NCBI GenBank assembly: GCA_016200325.1
Contig: JACQEZ010000011.1
Coordinates: 558,001 to 622,000 of the forward strand
From: Candidatus Manganitrophaceae bacterium
GTDB taxonomy: Bacteria; Nitrospirota; Nitrospiria; SBBL01; Manganitrophaceae
DNA length: 64,000 nt
Reading direction: 5' to 3'
Shown: positions 34,524-43,213 of the stretch, one piece after another
Position numbering within the stretch: position 1 is the first letter of the stretch
How the letters are laid out: each line of letters opens with the position of its first letter
Program-made: the position numbers and the translations under genes
Notes under the pieces: generated by a model
Told to the model about the DNA's origin: nothing
What the model saw: the letters and a program-made list of their open reading frames with translations, nothing else
The model's database searches: none

Positions 34524-35474
34524 ATGGAAATCTTGCTTCTGCTGATCTATTCCTTTTTCGTCTGGCTCATTTTCTTTAAGTTCAAATGGCTGCCGTGGAA
34601 CTTTGTTTCCCAGGCGATCGTCATCACCTTCCCTTTTGTCATACTGGCACTGCTCATTTTCGTCCTGAACATTGTGGCGCCGTCGTCCCACGATGTGCGG
34701 GTGATCAACTACGTCGTGCAGATCCTGCCCCAGGTGCGGGGGCGCGTGATCGACGTACCGGTCGAACCCAACAGTGCGGTCAAAAAGGGAGACGTTCTGT
34801 TCCGGGTCGACCCCACCCCTTTCGAGCTCGATGTCAAACGGATCCAAGCCCAACTTGCGCTCGCCGAGACGCGCCTGAAACAATCGGCTGCGTTGGTGAA
34901 GACCGGCGCCGCCAGCCAGATTGATGTCGATCGCGACCGGAGCGATGCTCGGCAACTGCGCGCGCAGCTCGATTCGGCCCGCTGGAATCTCTCTGAAACA
35001 ACCGTCCTCGCCCCCGGGAGCGGCAAAGTGATCAACTTGCAGCTTCGGGTCGGTTCGTTCGTGGTGCCGTTCCCGATCACGCCGGCGATGAGTTTTGTCG
35101 AAGATGAACAGTGGGTCATCGCCCTTTTTGAACAGAACGAGCTGCGCAAGGTCAAGTCGGGCGATCAGGCCGAGATCATCCTGGAAACCTATCCCGGGCA
35201 GATTATCAAATGCCGGGTCGATTCCATCGTTTGGGCAACGGGGCAGGGCCAATTGCCGATCGGCGGCACTTTGCCGCAGGTGGGAGAAGCGCCGTCGCAG
35301 CGGTTCGCCGTGAAGCTGATGCTCGACGGCAAAGACAAGGATCTATTCCTCGCGCCGGGCGCGCGCGGCGCCGCCGCGATTTATACCGAGCAGTTGGCGC
35401 CGATTCATCTGCTTCGTAAGATCCTGCTCCGGGTGAGCGCCAAGCTCAATTGGTTCATCCTGAAGCTTCATTAG
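34524..35474 (+). CDS. HlyD-family membrane fusion protein (YiaV-like)
   Basis: A 316-residue protein with two N-terminal membrane helices (ILLLLIYSFFVWLIFFKF and VITFPFVILALLIFVLNIVA) and a periplasmic part. The split lipoyl domain is seen in LPQVRGRVIDVPVEPNSAVK and TVLAPGSGKVINLQLRVGS, flanking a short alpha-hairpin (about residues 108-155) that is much shorter than in MdtA-like proteins. A beta-barrel region follows. No inner-membrane pump of the RND, ABC or DHA2 kind is adjacent. Its partners are likely the DUF3302 protein and the NodT-type outer-membrane factor at 35616. GATGAGGTAACGT precedes the ATG. Confidence 0.82.
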   Translation: MEILLLLIYSFFVWLIFFKFKWLPWNFVSQAIVITFPFVILALLIFVLNIVAPSSHDVRVINYVVQILPQVRGRVIDVPVEPNSAVKKGDVLFRVDPTPFELDVKRIQAQLALAETRLKQSAALVKTGAASQIDVDRDRSDARQLRAQLDSARWNLSETTVLAPGSGKVINLQLRVGSFVVPFPITPAMSFVEDEQWVIALFEQNELRKVKSGDQAEIILETYPGQIIKCRVDSIVWATGQGQLPIGGTLPQVGEAPSQRFAVKLMLDGKDKDLFLAPGARGAAAIYTEQLAPIHLLRKILLRVSAKLNWFILKLH

Positions 35475-35495
35475 CGGGGTGATGAAACTCTTTGT

Positions 35496-35578
35496 CCGTC
35501 ATTCCCGAATGTTTAATCGGGAATCCAGTTTATTTGAAGTTATGACCTTCTGGATTCCCGCGTTCGCGGGAATGACGG
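35496..35578. repeat. Dispersed-type inverted repeat
   Basis: Inverted ends CCGTCATTCCCG (35496-35507) and CGGGAATGACGG (35567-35578), with inner matches GGGAATCCAG and CTGGATTCCC. This is the structure of a common class of mobile extragenic palindromes. It separates the HlyD-like gene from the NodT-like gene and may affect their shared transcript. Confidence 0.8.
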
Positions 35579-35615
35579 CTACTCAACCTTTATAGAAAAG
35601 AAAGAGCCGTATGCC

Positions 35616-37115
35616 ATGAAGAGATTCCGCCGTGCGAAACGGACGGCGCTCATCGCAACAGCGGTCATGATTGCGCTGCTTTCCAGTTGCAGCCTGAAAC
35701 GGCCGCCGGGACAAGAGGCGCTCAGAAGGGAAGCGCTCCCCCACGCAACCATTCCGGAGCACTGGAAGGTGAGCGGGAGCGCCGAGGGGGCGGTTCCGGC
35801 CGATTGGGTCGTCACATTCGGTGATGATCTCCTGAGTCATCTGGTCGAGGAGGCGTTGACCTACAATGCCGATCTGCAGGCCGGGGCGGCGCGCGTGCAA
35901 CAGGCGGCGGGCTACATGAAGGCGGCGGGGGGAGCCCTTTATCCGGCGGTCTCGGTGATCGGCAAGGGGAGTCGAGGAATGGGCGAGGGAACCGGGATCA
36001 ATTTCATCACCGCCTTGGCTTCGTGGGAGATCGACGTCTGGGGACGGGTGCGCGCCGGTAGGGCCGCAGCGGAGGAACAGTTCGTCTCTGCGGAGGCCGA
36101 TTATGCCTCCGCGCGCCTTTCACTCGCCGCTTTGGTCGCGCGGAGTTGGTTTCTGGCCGTGCAAGGTGTTTTGCAGGAGCGGACCGCCCGCCAGATGTTG
36201 GAATCGAGCGAACAGTTGTTGGAGCTGACGAAGAGCAAACGGAAGGTGGGCGCGGCGGGTGATCAGGATGTGGCGCTCGCCCGGGCCGACGCGGGAAGCC
36301 TTCGCGATAGTCTGCTGAAGCTTGAGCAGGCGAATGCGCAATCCCGGGGAGCGTTAGAAGTATTGGTCGGTCGATATCCTTCCGGGGAAATCAAGGTGGC
36401 CGAAGCGCTGGCCCGCATCACGACGCCGGTTCCGGCGGGGCTTCCTTCGGATCTGCTCGAACGTCGACCCGATATCTTCGCGGCGGAGCGCCGGGTTTCG
36501 TCGGCTTTCTTTCAAGTCGAGCAGGCGAAGGCGGCGATGCTTCCCCAATTCAGCCTGACCGCCTCACTCGGCCTGATCAGCAGCGAGGTATTCAGTAAAC
36601 GGTCCAGCTTCAGCAACCCGACCGGGGGAGTCGGAGGAAGCCTCCTCGCCCCCATCTTCCGGGGAGGGGAGCTTCGCGCGCAGGTCCAGATCAAAAACGC
36701 GGAGCAGCAGGAAGCGGTGATGCAATATGCGGCCGCGGTCCTCAACGCGTTTCAAGAGGTGGAGAACGCGCTGAATGCCGAGCAGACGCTGCGCCAGCGA
36801 CAGGAGGTGCTTGCACAAGTCGTGAACGACTACGAACGGGTCGTTGAGATCTCAGAGAGCCAGTATAAAGTGGGCAAAACCGATCTCCTCTCTGTGCTTC
36901 AACAGCGGCTGCGGCTCTACTCTGCACAAAGCACCAGTCTCAGCGTGCAGGGGGAGCGCTTGGTGCAGCGCGTGAACCTCTATCTGGCCCTCGGCGGAGG
37001 GTGGACGAAGAAGGAACCCAAAGCGGTGCCCCTGGGCGAAACCGGTGCCCCTTCGGAGGAGGCTTCTTCATCGCTGAAACACCAGGCCTCCGTCACGGCA
37101 CCGGGCCGTCCGTGA
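35616..37115 (+). CDS. NodT-family outer-membrane efflux lipoprotein
   Basis: A 499-residue outer-membrane factor. The lipobox LLSSC places the lipid on Cys26. Two OEP repeats give the TolC-like hairpins; conserved features include [35 protein letters not shown] and [11 protein letters not shown]. It would form the outer-membrane channel of a tripartite exporter. The nearest membrane-fusion protein is the YiaV-like gene 140 bp upstream, separated by a palindromic repeat. The C-terminal ~45 residues are Pro/Ala-rich and not typical. An AAAGAGCC stretch before the ATG is a modest ribosome site. Confidence 0.9.
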
Positions 37116-37223
37116 CCGAAGCCGGCCTCCCAGGCGGCACCATCCTTCCTGCGGCGACCCGAACCTAATGCAGGAAAATCGTCTCAGGGCCGGGATGCCA
37201 GAGACAATGATGAGGAAAACAAA

Positions 37224-38000
37224 ATGAAAAAAATATGGATCCTATCACTCCTCCTCTTGGCCACCGCTGTTTCCGCTTATGCCGAGGAGAAAGAGGCGAC
37301 CCTGGAGTTCGAAGGTCGTTACTGGTTCGCGGAATGGAGAGGCCATCTGGAGGCGAATGGGGAGGTCCGCGGGAGCGATGTCAGCTTGCAACGCGATCTC
37401 GATCTGGGCAACAACAACTTCCCGGAGGGAAGAATCACCTGGTATACGGGACCGAAGAGTCGGTTGTTTCTCGATGCGGTCTGGTCGAGCAACAGCGGAG
37501 AAAGAACGCTCGACCGGACGATTACGGTCCGGGATCGAACTTTTACGGTCGGGGCGCGGGTCTCTTCGGAGCTGAAGGTTCAAGAGTATCACTTCGCATG
37601 GATCTGGGAATTTATCAACATCGGCGACGGCCTGTTTAAATTCGGCACCATGCTCGATCTGCGTGCGGTCTATGCCTCCCTCTCGGTCGAGGGACAGCTG
37701 AACAACCTTTCTCAACGCGCGGAGGCAAGCCAAACCTTCCCCGTTCCATCGCTCGGCCTGGCGCTCGATCTCAATCCGTTGAAGTGGATGAATCTCTATG
37801 TTCAAGGTTCCGGCGTTCCGGGCGGCCCTTATGGTTACTTCATCAATGGGGAGACCGGCATCAAAATCATTCCGTTTAAGAACTTCAGCCTCGTCGGCGG
37901 ATATCGATATGAGGATTTCAATGCCAAAAGTACGAGTAACGACATTCAGGGAAGCTTCCGTCTGATCGGCCCGTTTGCAGGGTTATCGCTTCGATTTTAA
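37224..38000 (+). CDS. Putative outer-membrane beta-barrel
   Basis: A 258-residue exported protein with signal peptide (WILSLLLLATAVSAYAEE) and C-terminal FAGLSLRF, ending in Phe. Between them are alternating strands such as ATLEFEGRYWFAEWRGHLE, GRITWYTGPKSRLFLDAVW and FSLVGGYRYEDFNAK. The general plan resembles the barrels at 25745 and 26602, but the sequence is distinct. A possible ribosome site (GAGGAAAAC) lies before the ATG. It sits 108 bp after the NodT-like gene. No function is apparent. Confidence 0.7.
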   Translation: MKKIWILSLLLLATAVSAYAEEKEATLEFEGRYWFAEWRGHLEANGEVRGSDVSLQRDLDLGNNNFPEGRITWYTGPKSRLFLDAVWSSNSGERTLDRTITVRDRTFTVGARVSSELKVQEYHFAWIWEFINIGDGLFKFGTMLDLRAVYASLSVEGQLNNLSQRAEASQTFPVPSLGLALDLNPLKWMNLYVQGSGVPGGPYGYFINGETGIKIIPFKNFSLVGGYRYEDFNAKSTSNDIQGSFRLIGPFAGLSLRF

Positions 38001-38044
38001 CGGCGGATGAGCGTGGGGAAGAGGGGTAAAGGAGTCATTGATTC

Positions 38045-38932
38045 TTGAAGATACTGATCAGCGTCGAAAGGGCCGCCGAGTTGACGTTCGCTGCGGCGCG
38101 TGAATGGACGATGGATCGGTGTGATGGATTGTCCGCCGCCTTGTCGTTCAATCTGCTTCTTACGGTCACCCCTTTTTTGGCGTTTGTCCTGCTGATCGCA
38201 GGAAGCTTATTTGGAGAAGCCTGGACCCGAGCCCATTTCCTTCCTGTCATGGTCGGTTGGGTGGGACCGCATATTGCCGCGCTCGTGCGGCTCCTCCTGG
38301 TAGAGCGAGAGCACGTGGAACCGAGAGCGCTCCTCTCGCTGGGGATCGTCGGTGGGATTGCGCTGGTGGTCGGCGCATCGGGATATTTTACCCAGTTGCA
38401 CGATTCGCTTCAGACCATTTGGGATGTGCGCCGCGCGGTGCCCGGCTTCCGGGCGCAGCTAAAAAGGCGGTTTTTGGGCATCCTCTTTGCGTTCATTTCC
38501 GCGCTCATCGCACTGGCGGGTTTCCTGGCAGGCGCCCTGGTTCTGGGACCGGGTTCCGCTTTGACCGATGCGACACGACGGGCGGCCGGGACCCTCATTG
38601 CCTTTCTGACCTTCTGGTCCTTGATGATCCTCTGGTTCAAAATCTTGCTTCCGGTTCGCCTGACCTGGCGACAGATCATCCCTTGGGCGGCGTTGATCGC
38701 TCTCTTTCATTTGCTTGGGAAGTTAATTGTCGCTTGGGGAAGGAATAGACCCGATACCCCTTCGAACATCGAGTTCGCCGCATCACTGATCCTTGTGATG
38801 TTCTGGTTCTACTATGCGAATGGAATTTTTTTATACGGGGCCGAGTTGATGCGGATTTCTCTTCAACGGTCCGGTAAGCTCTCACGCAAGGAGTCCCGGG
38901 GCAAACCGCCCCGAATGCAAATCGGGGGGTAA
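38045..38932 (+). CDS. YihY/BrkB-family inner-membrane protein
   Basis: A 295-residue membrane protein starting at a TTG, supported by TAAAGGAG 11 bp upstream. Six helices can be seen. Family features are DGLSAALSFNLLLTVTPFLAF near the N-terminus, SLQTIWDVR in the central loop, and EFAASLILVMFWFYYANGIF followed by LYGAELMR near the end. Members were once called ribonuclease BN by error; their role is unknown. The C-terminal 20 residues are basic. The next gene starts 6 bp later. Confidence 0.88.
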   Translation: MKILISVERAAELTFAAAREWTMDRCDGLSAALSFNLLLTVTPFLAFVLLIAGSLFGEAWTRAHFLPVMVGWVGPHIAALVRLLLVEREHVEPRALLSLGIVGGIALVVGASGYFTQLHDSLQTIWDVRRAVPGFRAQLKRRFLGILFAFISALIALAGFLAGALVLGPGSALTDATRRAAGTLIAFLTFWSLMILWFKILLPVRLTWRQIIPWAALIALFHLLGKLIVAWGRNRPDTPSNIEFAASLILVMFWFYYANGIFLYGAELMRISLQRSGKLSRKESRGKPPRMQIGG

Positions 38933-38938
38933 GAAGAG

Positions 38939-39967
38939 GTGCGCTCTGACTGGACCCTCTCTCGGGAAAATATACGAACAGAGCGGGTCGTGGGACGCGT
39001 GGGCGGCTTTACGGCGATTCCCCGCGCCATCGCGACCGCCGTCAATCCGATACATGAGCTGAATGCCGTTATCGCCTGCCCCATTCTCGGCGCCCCGACG
39101 ACGAATTCGGTCTTGCGGATCGTGAATTCCGGCGCCCAAACACACTGGCTCGCACTGTTCGTTGTCTGTTGTTGTTTCTTGGGAACCGTCCATGCCGAAG
39201 AGACGGTATCGAACCGATTGGAGTTTTTACCGCAGCGACTCGATTATCAGACTTATATCGCCGACCCAAGGCAGCCTCGCTTTTCTGCGATTCTGCTCAG
39301 CGGCACCGGAGGAGCCGTCCAGAATGAGATTGCATTTGGAGGCGCCTTCCCCTTGTTGAACATGAATCACGAAGCAGCATCGACAGAGAGATTCCAACTG
39401 GCGGGAATGGCCGGGGTATGGTCTCGGTTCGATCTTCATCACACGTTGGATATGGTTGGGACGGATTACCGCGCCGGTATCTCAATCAGCGGAACCGGTA
39501 GGCTGTCGGCATGGCGTCTTCAGTATTCCCATGAGAGCGATCATCTCGGAGATGAGCTGATCCTGCGGGAAAATCTGAGCACGCGTATTGCGTACCGCCG
39601 CGAGGAGATCGCTTTCGGGACAGCGTACCTGCCTTCCGCGGCGCTTCGTTTCTATACCGAGGCAGGGTATGCTTTTATCCTGGGTGATGGGAACCGGCCG
39701 TGGCGCCTTCAGGCGGGGGCGGAGTGGGAGGGCGGGCCGAGCCTTCCGCTGGGAGCCCGCGGGTTTGCCGCGGCCGATCTTCAAAGCCGACAAGAGGTCG
39801 GCTGGAACGTCAGTTGGACAATCGAGGCAGGGGTCGTCAAATGGAACGAATCGCATACCCGCTCGATGAGGCTTTTCGTCAACTATCATTATGGTCATGA
39901 TCCCTTGGGTGAATTCTTCCGTGAGCGGTTAAATTATGCTTCAATCGGGTTGGCGTTTAACTTTTGA
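38939..39967 (+). CDS. DUF1207-family outer-membrane protein
   Basis: The frame from GTG 38939 gives 342 residues, but the first ~58 are unlike a signal peptide. A likelier start is TTG 39113 or GTG 39122, which place the export segment HWLALFVVCCCFLGTVHAEE near the N-terminus. The mature part has RLEFLPQRLDYQTYIADPRQ, RLQYSHESDHLGDELILREN and a final FRERLNYASIGLAFNF. The opening phrase on position in the envelope (YIADPRQPRFS) and the HESDHLGDE motif are characteristic of DUF1207. It ends in Phe as expected for a barrel. Function is unknown. Confidence 0.75.
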   Translation: MRSDWTLSRENIRTERVVGRVGGFTAIPRAIATAVNPIHELNAVIACPILGAPTTNSVLRIVNSGAQTHWLALFVVCCCFLGTVHAEETVSNRLEFLPQRLDYQTYIADPRQPRFSAILLSGTGGAVQNEIAFGGAFPLLNMNHEAASTERFQLAGMAGVWSRFDLHHTLDMVGTDYRAGISISGTGRLSAWRLQYSHESDHLGDELILRENLSTRIAYRREEIAFGTAYLPSAALRFYTEAGYAFILGDGNRPWRLQAGAEWEGGPSLPLGARGFAAADLQSRQEVGWNVSWTIEAGVVKWNESHTRSMRLFVNYHYGHDPLGEFFRERLNYASIGLAFNF

Positions 39968-40181
39968 GAAGGGGTCCTCCGAACGCGGGAAGTGAGTCCT
40001 GGAACCCGGCGGAGTTATTCGCTTCATGCTGCTCGATCTTCTAATGTTATTTCCTAAAGACCCGTGTTTATATCAGACCAGGTGTCATTTGTGTTTATTG
40101 TTAACGTAAGATGGGTTCGAATCCGATCTGGGATGATGGAGGATGTTTTGTGAACGCCAGAACGCGCGTTGAGATTTTTCT

Positions 40182-40231
40182 GTAAAAACAAAAGGAGGGG
40201 AGCCGTTTAATAATCGCAAACGGCTCCCCTC
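40182..40231 (-). terminator. Intrinsic terminator of tRNA-Asn
   Basis: A perfect 14-bp stem (40195-40208 with 40218-40231, arm GAGGGGAGCCGTTT) with a 9-nt loop. On the minus strand it is followed by CCTTTTGTTTTT. It begins 4 bp after the tRNA 3' end. Confidence 0.85.
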
Positions 40232-40235
40232 GAAG

Positions 40236-40308
40236 CTCCCCGGGCCGGATTCGAACCAGCGACACGACGGTTAACAGCCGTCTGCTCTGCCAGCTGAGCT
40301 ACCGGGGA
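40236..40308 (-). tRNA. tRNA-Asn (GTT)
   Basis: A 73-nt tRNA on the minus strand. The acceptor stem is TCCCCGG/CCGGGGA with discriminator G; D-arm TAGCTCAGCTGGCAGAGC; anticodon loop CTGTTAA gives GTT; T-arm GGTTCGAATCC. The 3' CCA is not encoded. Confidence 0.97.
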
Positions 40309-40432
40309 ATAAAGGAAAGAATGATGAAAGCGGGGAGTATTTTATCTGCCCCCACGCAGAAAGTCAATCTCTTTGACGAGCTGACCACAGGCGGTTTGTG
40401 TCACCCGGCTGATTTTCTCATCGTCATTCCGC

Positions 40433-40456
40433 GCCGCAAGCCGCTCGGCTTGCGGC
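40433..40456. other. Perfect 11-bp palindromic hairpin
   Basis: GCCGCAAGCCG and CGGCTTGCGGC separated by two bases, 34 bp after the stop of the minus-strand gene at 40490. It may terminate that transcript, but there is no T run. Confidence 0.5.
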
Positions 40457-40489
40457 TGGATACGGGAGAATTCCAAAAGGACCGGCCCC

Positions 40490-41143
40490 TTATTTCGTGC
40501 AGGGTTCTTTGAGGGGGATGACTTCAAGGGCCGAAGAGGGAATCGGTTCGAACGGGCCGGGAAAGGGGACGGCTGCCTGCTCGAACGCCGCCTGCATCTG
40601 TTGATTCAGAGAATCGATTGCATGGTTTAGCCCTTGGGCCGGCATGGGAAGAGAGTAGAGGAGGAGATCGTAGCCGGGGATTAAGCGAAGGGCCGAATAA
40701 ATTGCGTTCTGAAAGGCGACCCGCGTGATCTCCGAAAGGTCTTCCGACAACTGGTCTGAAAAGGATTCAAGCTCCCGCTCCTGGACCAAAACAATCATTG
40801 GAAAAATGCCAAGACGGGGTGACCGCTCCAGCGGTTCTTCTTCCGTCACGGGACCCATCGGGAGGACGCCTGCGCCGGAAAACATCTCCGCCAAGCGGGA
40901 AGGCCTCGATTTGAAACCCCATGAGAGGTACTCGGCGAGCGACAGCGGTCGATCGGCTAAAATCAGTGTTTGGCCGAGGTGGCGCTGGAGCACCTCGCGG
41001 ATTTCGGAGATCTGTTCCAGCGGTTGACGAAAATCTTTCCCTTCCCGACGGGGTCCATATAACGCGGTGAAGACCATCGCCATCGGAACGGCGTACGTTG
41101 CCTTCGGCCCCTTTTGAATCTTTTTTTTGATCTTCTTGATCAT
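40490..41143 (-). CDS. Hypothetical protein
   Basis: A 217-residue protein. I chose the ATG at 41143, which follows GGGAGGGG and begins MIKKIKKKIQKGPKATYAVP; a longer frame up to 41314 would overlap the neighbouring lipoprotein gene. There is a short hydrophobic stretch (VPMAMVFTALYG) and a body with charged helices such as QISEIREVLQRHLGQ and ESFSDQLSEDLSEITR. No signal peptide and no recognised family. It lies 70 bp downstream of the lipoprotein gene on the same strand and may share its mRNA. Confidence 0.6.
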   Translation of the reverse strand: MIKKIKKKIQKGPKATYAVPMAMVFTALYGPRREGKDFRQPLEQISEIREVLQRHLGQTLILADRPLSLAEYLSWGFKSRPSRLAEMFSGAGVLPMGPVTEEEPLERSPRLGIFPMIVLVQERELESFSDQLSEDLSEITRVAFQNAIYSALRLIPGYDLLLYSLPMPAQGLNHAIDSLNQQMQAAFEQAAVPFPGPFEPIPSSALEVIPLKEPCTK

Positions 41144-41213
41144 GTCCCCTCCCGGATCGATCCGCCGTCCGGTCGCGGCGTGATGAATCCAATAAAGCGC
41201 ACTTTGAGCAGGT

Positions 41214-41645
41214 TTATTTTGCCGCTTCAACGGAGGGACTCGCTGCAGGGCTGAGTTGGGAGGAGTAAGGGTCGTGTGGATCGAGGGCGACCATCGTCCC
41301 GTTGCTGAAGACAATCATTCGAAGCGAGGGATAGAGGTGGTTCTGCGGATTGAGGTCTTTGAGGTGATACACCCAGACCTCTCGGAGCTCCTCCGGAGAC
41401 ATCTGGCGCCGATTGATCTCGGCGGGTTCTCCGACGAGCTCCTTGACCGCCTCCCGCGACAATCCCGGTTTTAACTTGCCGAACCAGGTGGCTTTATAAA
41501 ATCGATAAGAGGGCCCGCCGCAGCCGACCATAAAGAGGAGGAGAAGGCCAATCACGGCCGAAGCGTGTCCGATTTTCCTCCATTCGGTTTTCTGCCGCCG
41601 GTCATTCATGACAGGCATTGTAGCCAGAGAGGCGCTGTTTTTCAA
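41214..41645 (-). CDS. Putative lipoprotein with SmpA/OmlA-like core
   Basis: A 143-residue protein with hydrophobic SAVIGLLLLFMVGCGGPSYR and lipobox MVGC (Cys42); the start may be the second or third Met (residues 10 or 13), giving a more usual signal length. The mature part reads FGKLKPGLSREAVKELVGEP then a beta strand with EVWVYHL and MIVFSNGTMVALDP. That matches the SmpA/OmlA-type fold: a helix after L-x-x-G-x-S/T, then strands. BamE has this fold, but many unrelated lipoproteins do too. Its role is unknown. Confidence 0.65.
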   Translation of the reverse strand: MKNSASLATMPVMNDRRQKTEWRKIGHASAVIGLLLLFMVGCGGPSYRFYKATWFGKLKPGLSREAVKELVGEPAEINRRQMSPEELREVWVYHLKDLNPQNHLYPSLRMIVFSNGTMVALDPHDPYSSQLSPAASPSVEAAK

Positions 41646-41732
41646 CCAAAATATGCCGACGGCGCTTCGTCGTCATCCTTGACGAAAGAAAGGAAAAAAT
41701 GTTACAACCGAACCTGTTTCGTGCTCAAGCGC

Positions 41733-41819
41733 CGGAGTGGCGGAATTGGTAGACGCAAGGGACTTAAAATCCCTCGTCCCGCAAGGGACGTGCCGGTTCG
41801 ATTCCGGCCTCCGGTACCA
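41733..41819 (+). tRNA. tRNA-Leu (TAA)
   Basis: An 87-nt class II tRNA. Acceptor GCCGGAG/CTCCGGT, D-arm GGCGGAATTGGTAGACGC, anticodon loop CTTAAAA giving TAA, a long variable arm (CGTCCCGCAAGGGACG), T-arm GGTTCGATTCC. The CCA end is encoded. Confidence 0.97.
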
Positions 41820-41953
41820 AGAAAATTTGGGTCGCTTCCTCTTTCCTGATTCGCTCTTCTTCTTCATCATCCCTATCGACGCAGCCGCGTGATTGCCAAA
41901 CGGACTGAATCGACTCCGGCTTCATTCTTTGATAAAGCAGCGGTCGATCTCGG

Positions 41954-42025
41954 ATTACAATTTGTTACAACTTGTTACGTTTGAGCAAAGCATCTTTTTG
42001 AAAACTTTGATACTTATTCTATAAT
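41954..42025 (+). promoter_or_regulatory. Triple GTTAC box and sigma-70 promoter of the LolA-like gene
   Basis: Three half-sites ATTAC, GTTAC and GTTAC at 41954, 41964 and 41974 have an exact 10-bp period. The reverse strand reads GTAAC-AAGTT-GTAAC, similar to the GTAAA-N5-GTAAA box of CpxR-type regulators. They lie just upstream of a promoter with TTGAAA (41998-42003), a 16-bp spacer and TATAAT (42020-42025). A near-identical box precedes the regulator gene at 43214. The rest of 41820-42154 holds no gene. Confidence 0.75.
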
Positions 42026-42154
42026 CGAATTATTCCGATGTCTCCTCCGCTTAAGCGGCTTTGGATTTTGGCCAAAGCCGAAGGCCTGCTTTGCTCCCTC
42101 GGACAAGCGCGCGGCTGAGGCGGTCACTAGAAAGCAACCAGAAATGGAGGAAGT

Positions 42155-42967
42155 ATGACCCAGAATATCCTCAGCAGTGCCTTCTTATTAGTTTCCCTGC
42201 TGGTTCTTCCACCCCTCTCCCTCGCCGACGATGAGAGCCCGGCCAAGCCGGTCCCTTCGGCCGAAGCGATTCTCAAGGCATCGAACAAACGGATCTATGA
42301 GCTGAAAGACCAGACCTCTCAGGTCACCTTCCGGTTGGTTAACACCGATGGAACCGAGAAGAAAACCGTGATGCGGCTCTATTGGAAGAACTATTTCGGC
42401 AAGGACAACATCAACAGCAAAACCCTCCTGGTGACCGAGTCGCCGGCCCATGATAAAGGAGAGAAATATCTCCTCTGGGAACGGCCTGAAGAGAAACAGG
42501 CCGACATTTGGCTCTATCTCCCGGAGCTGCGCCAGGTCCGCCGGCTTCAGTCGGGAGGCCACCACCACCATGACAAAGAGGACGATTCGGAGCTCGTTTT
42601 TGAAGACATGCATCAGCGGCCCCTTGAGCGGGATGAGCACAAGCTGCTCGCCGATGAGGAGGTCCGGGGAGAGCCCTGCTATGTCATTGAGACCCACTTC
42701 AAAGATCATCCGCTCTATAGCAAGAAGACCTCCTACATTTCCAAAAAGGAGGGGACGGTTCGGAGGATCGATTATTTCTCCGATGAGGGAAAACTGCTGA
42801 AGACGCAATGGATCGAATGGCAGCAGGTCGGCGAGAGTTTGGTCTGGAAGGGGTCCGAAGTCGTCAATGCGCAGACCTCCCGCAAAACCTTCGTTGAGCT
42901 GAGCAATGTCAAGGTGAACGTCGGTTTGTCGGAAGATCAATTCTCCGAGCGGGCGCTCCGTCAATAA
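42155..42967 (+). CDS. LolA-like outer-membrane lipoprotein-sorting family protein
   Basis: A 270-residue exported protein with signal peptide (LSSAFLLVSLLVLPPLSLAD). The beta-rich body fits the LolA-like fold family often called outer-membrane lipoprotein-sorting protein: SQVTFRLVNTDGTEKKTVMR, KYLLWERPEEKQADIWLYLP, DDSELVFEDMH and YVIETHFKDHPLYSKKTSYI. A loop at about 134-146 carries four consecutive histidines followed by acidic residues (GGHHHHDKEDD), which could bind metal. GAGGAAG precedes the ATG. The GTTAC boxes upstream suggest control by the two-component system encoded next. It could carry a lipid or lipoprotein in the periplasm. Confidence 0.85.
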   Translation: MTQNILSSAFLLVSLLVLPPLSLADDESPAKPVPSAEAILKASNKRIYELKDQTSQVTFRLVNTDGTEKKTVMRLYWKNYFGKDNINSKTLLVTESPAHDKGEKYLLWERPEEKQADIWLYLPELRQVRRLQSGGHHHHDKEDDSELVFEDMHQRPLERDEHKLLADEEVRGEPCYVIETHFKDHPLYSKKTSYISKKEGTVRRIDYFSDEGKLLKTQWIEWQQVGESLVWKGSEVVNAQTSRKTFVELSNVKVNVGLSEDQFSERALRQ

Positions 42968-43066
42968 GCGCTGTTGGGAAAAGGATGGATGCTCGTTGTG
43001 AATATTCCGAGAAGGCCGCGGATTGAGAGGATCGGCCTCAATGCGTTCAAGCGAAAGCGGGGTGCG

Positions 43067-43130
43067 AGTACATCTTGTTACAACTTGTTACTCCCGTGCA
43101 AAGCATCTCTCTTGGAATTTTGATACGATT
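43067..43130 (+). promoter_or_regulatory. GTTAC boxes before the response-regulator gene
   Basis: Half-sites AGTAC, GTTAC and GTTAC at 43067, 43077 and 43087, again with a 10-bp period, share CTTGTTACAACTTGTTAC with the box at 41954. The following bases also match (GCAAAGCATCT and TTTTGATAC), so the whole promoter unit is duplicated. A clear -10 is less evident here. Autoregulation by the adjacent regulator is the likely reading. Confidence 0.7.
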
Positions 43131-43213
43131 GGATCAGGTGATCCGATTCCTGTCTGACGCGGGATCGTTTCCATAAGGCAGGCCCCATTCACCTCCCTTG
43201 TGAGGGTAAGGAA

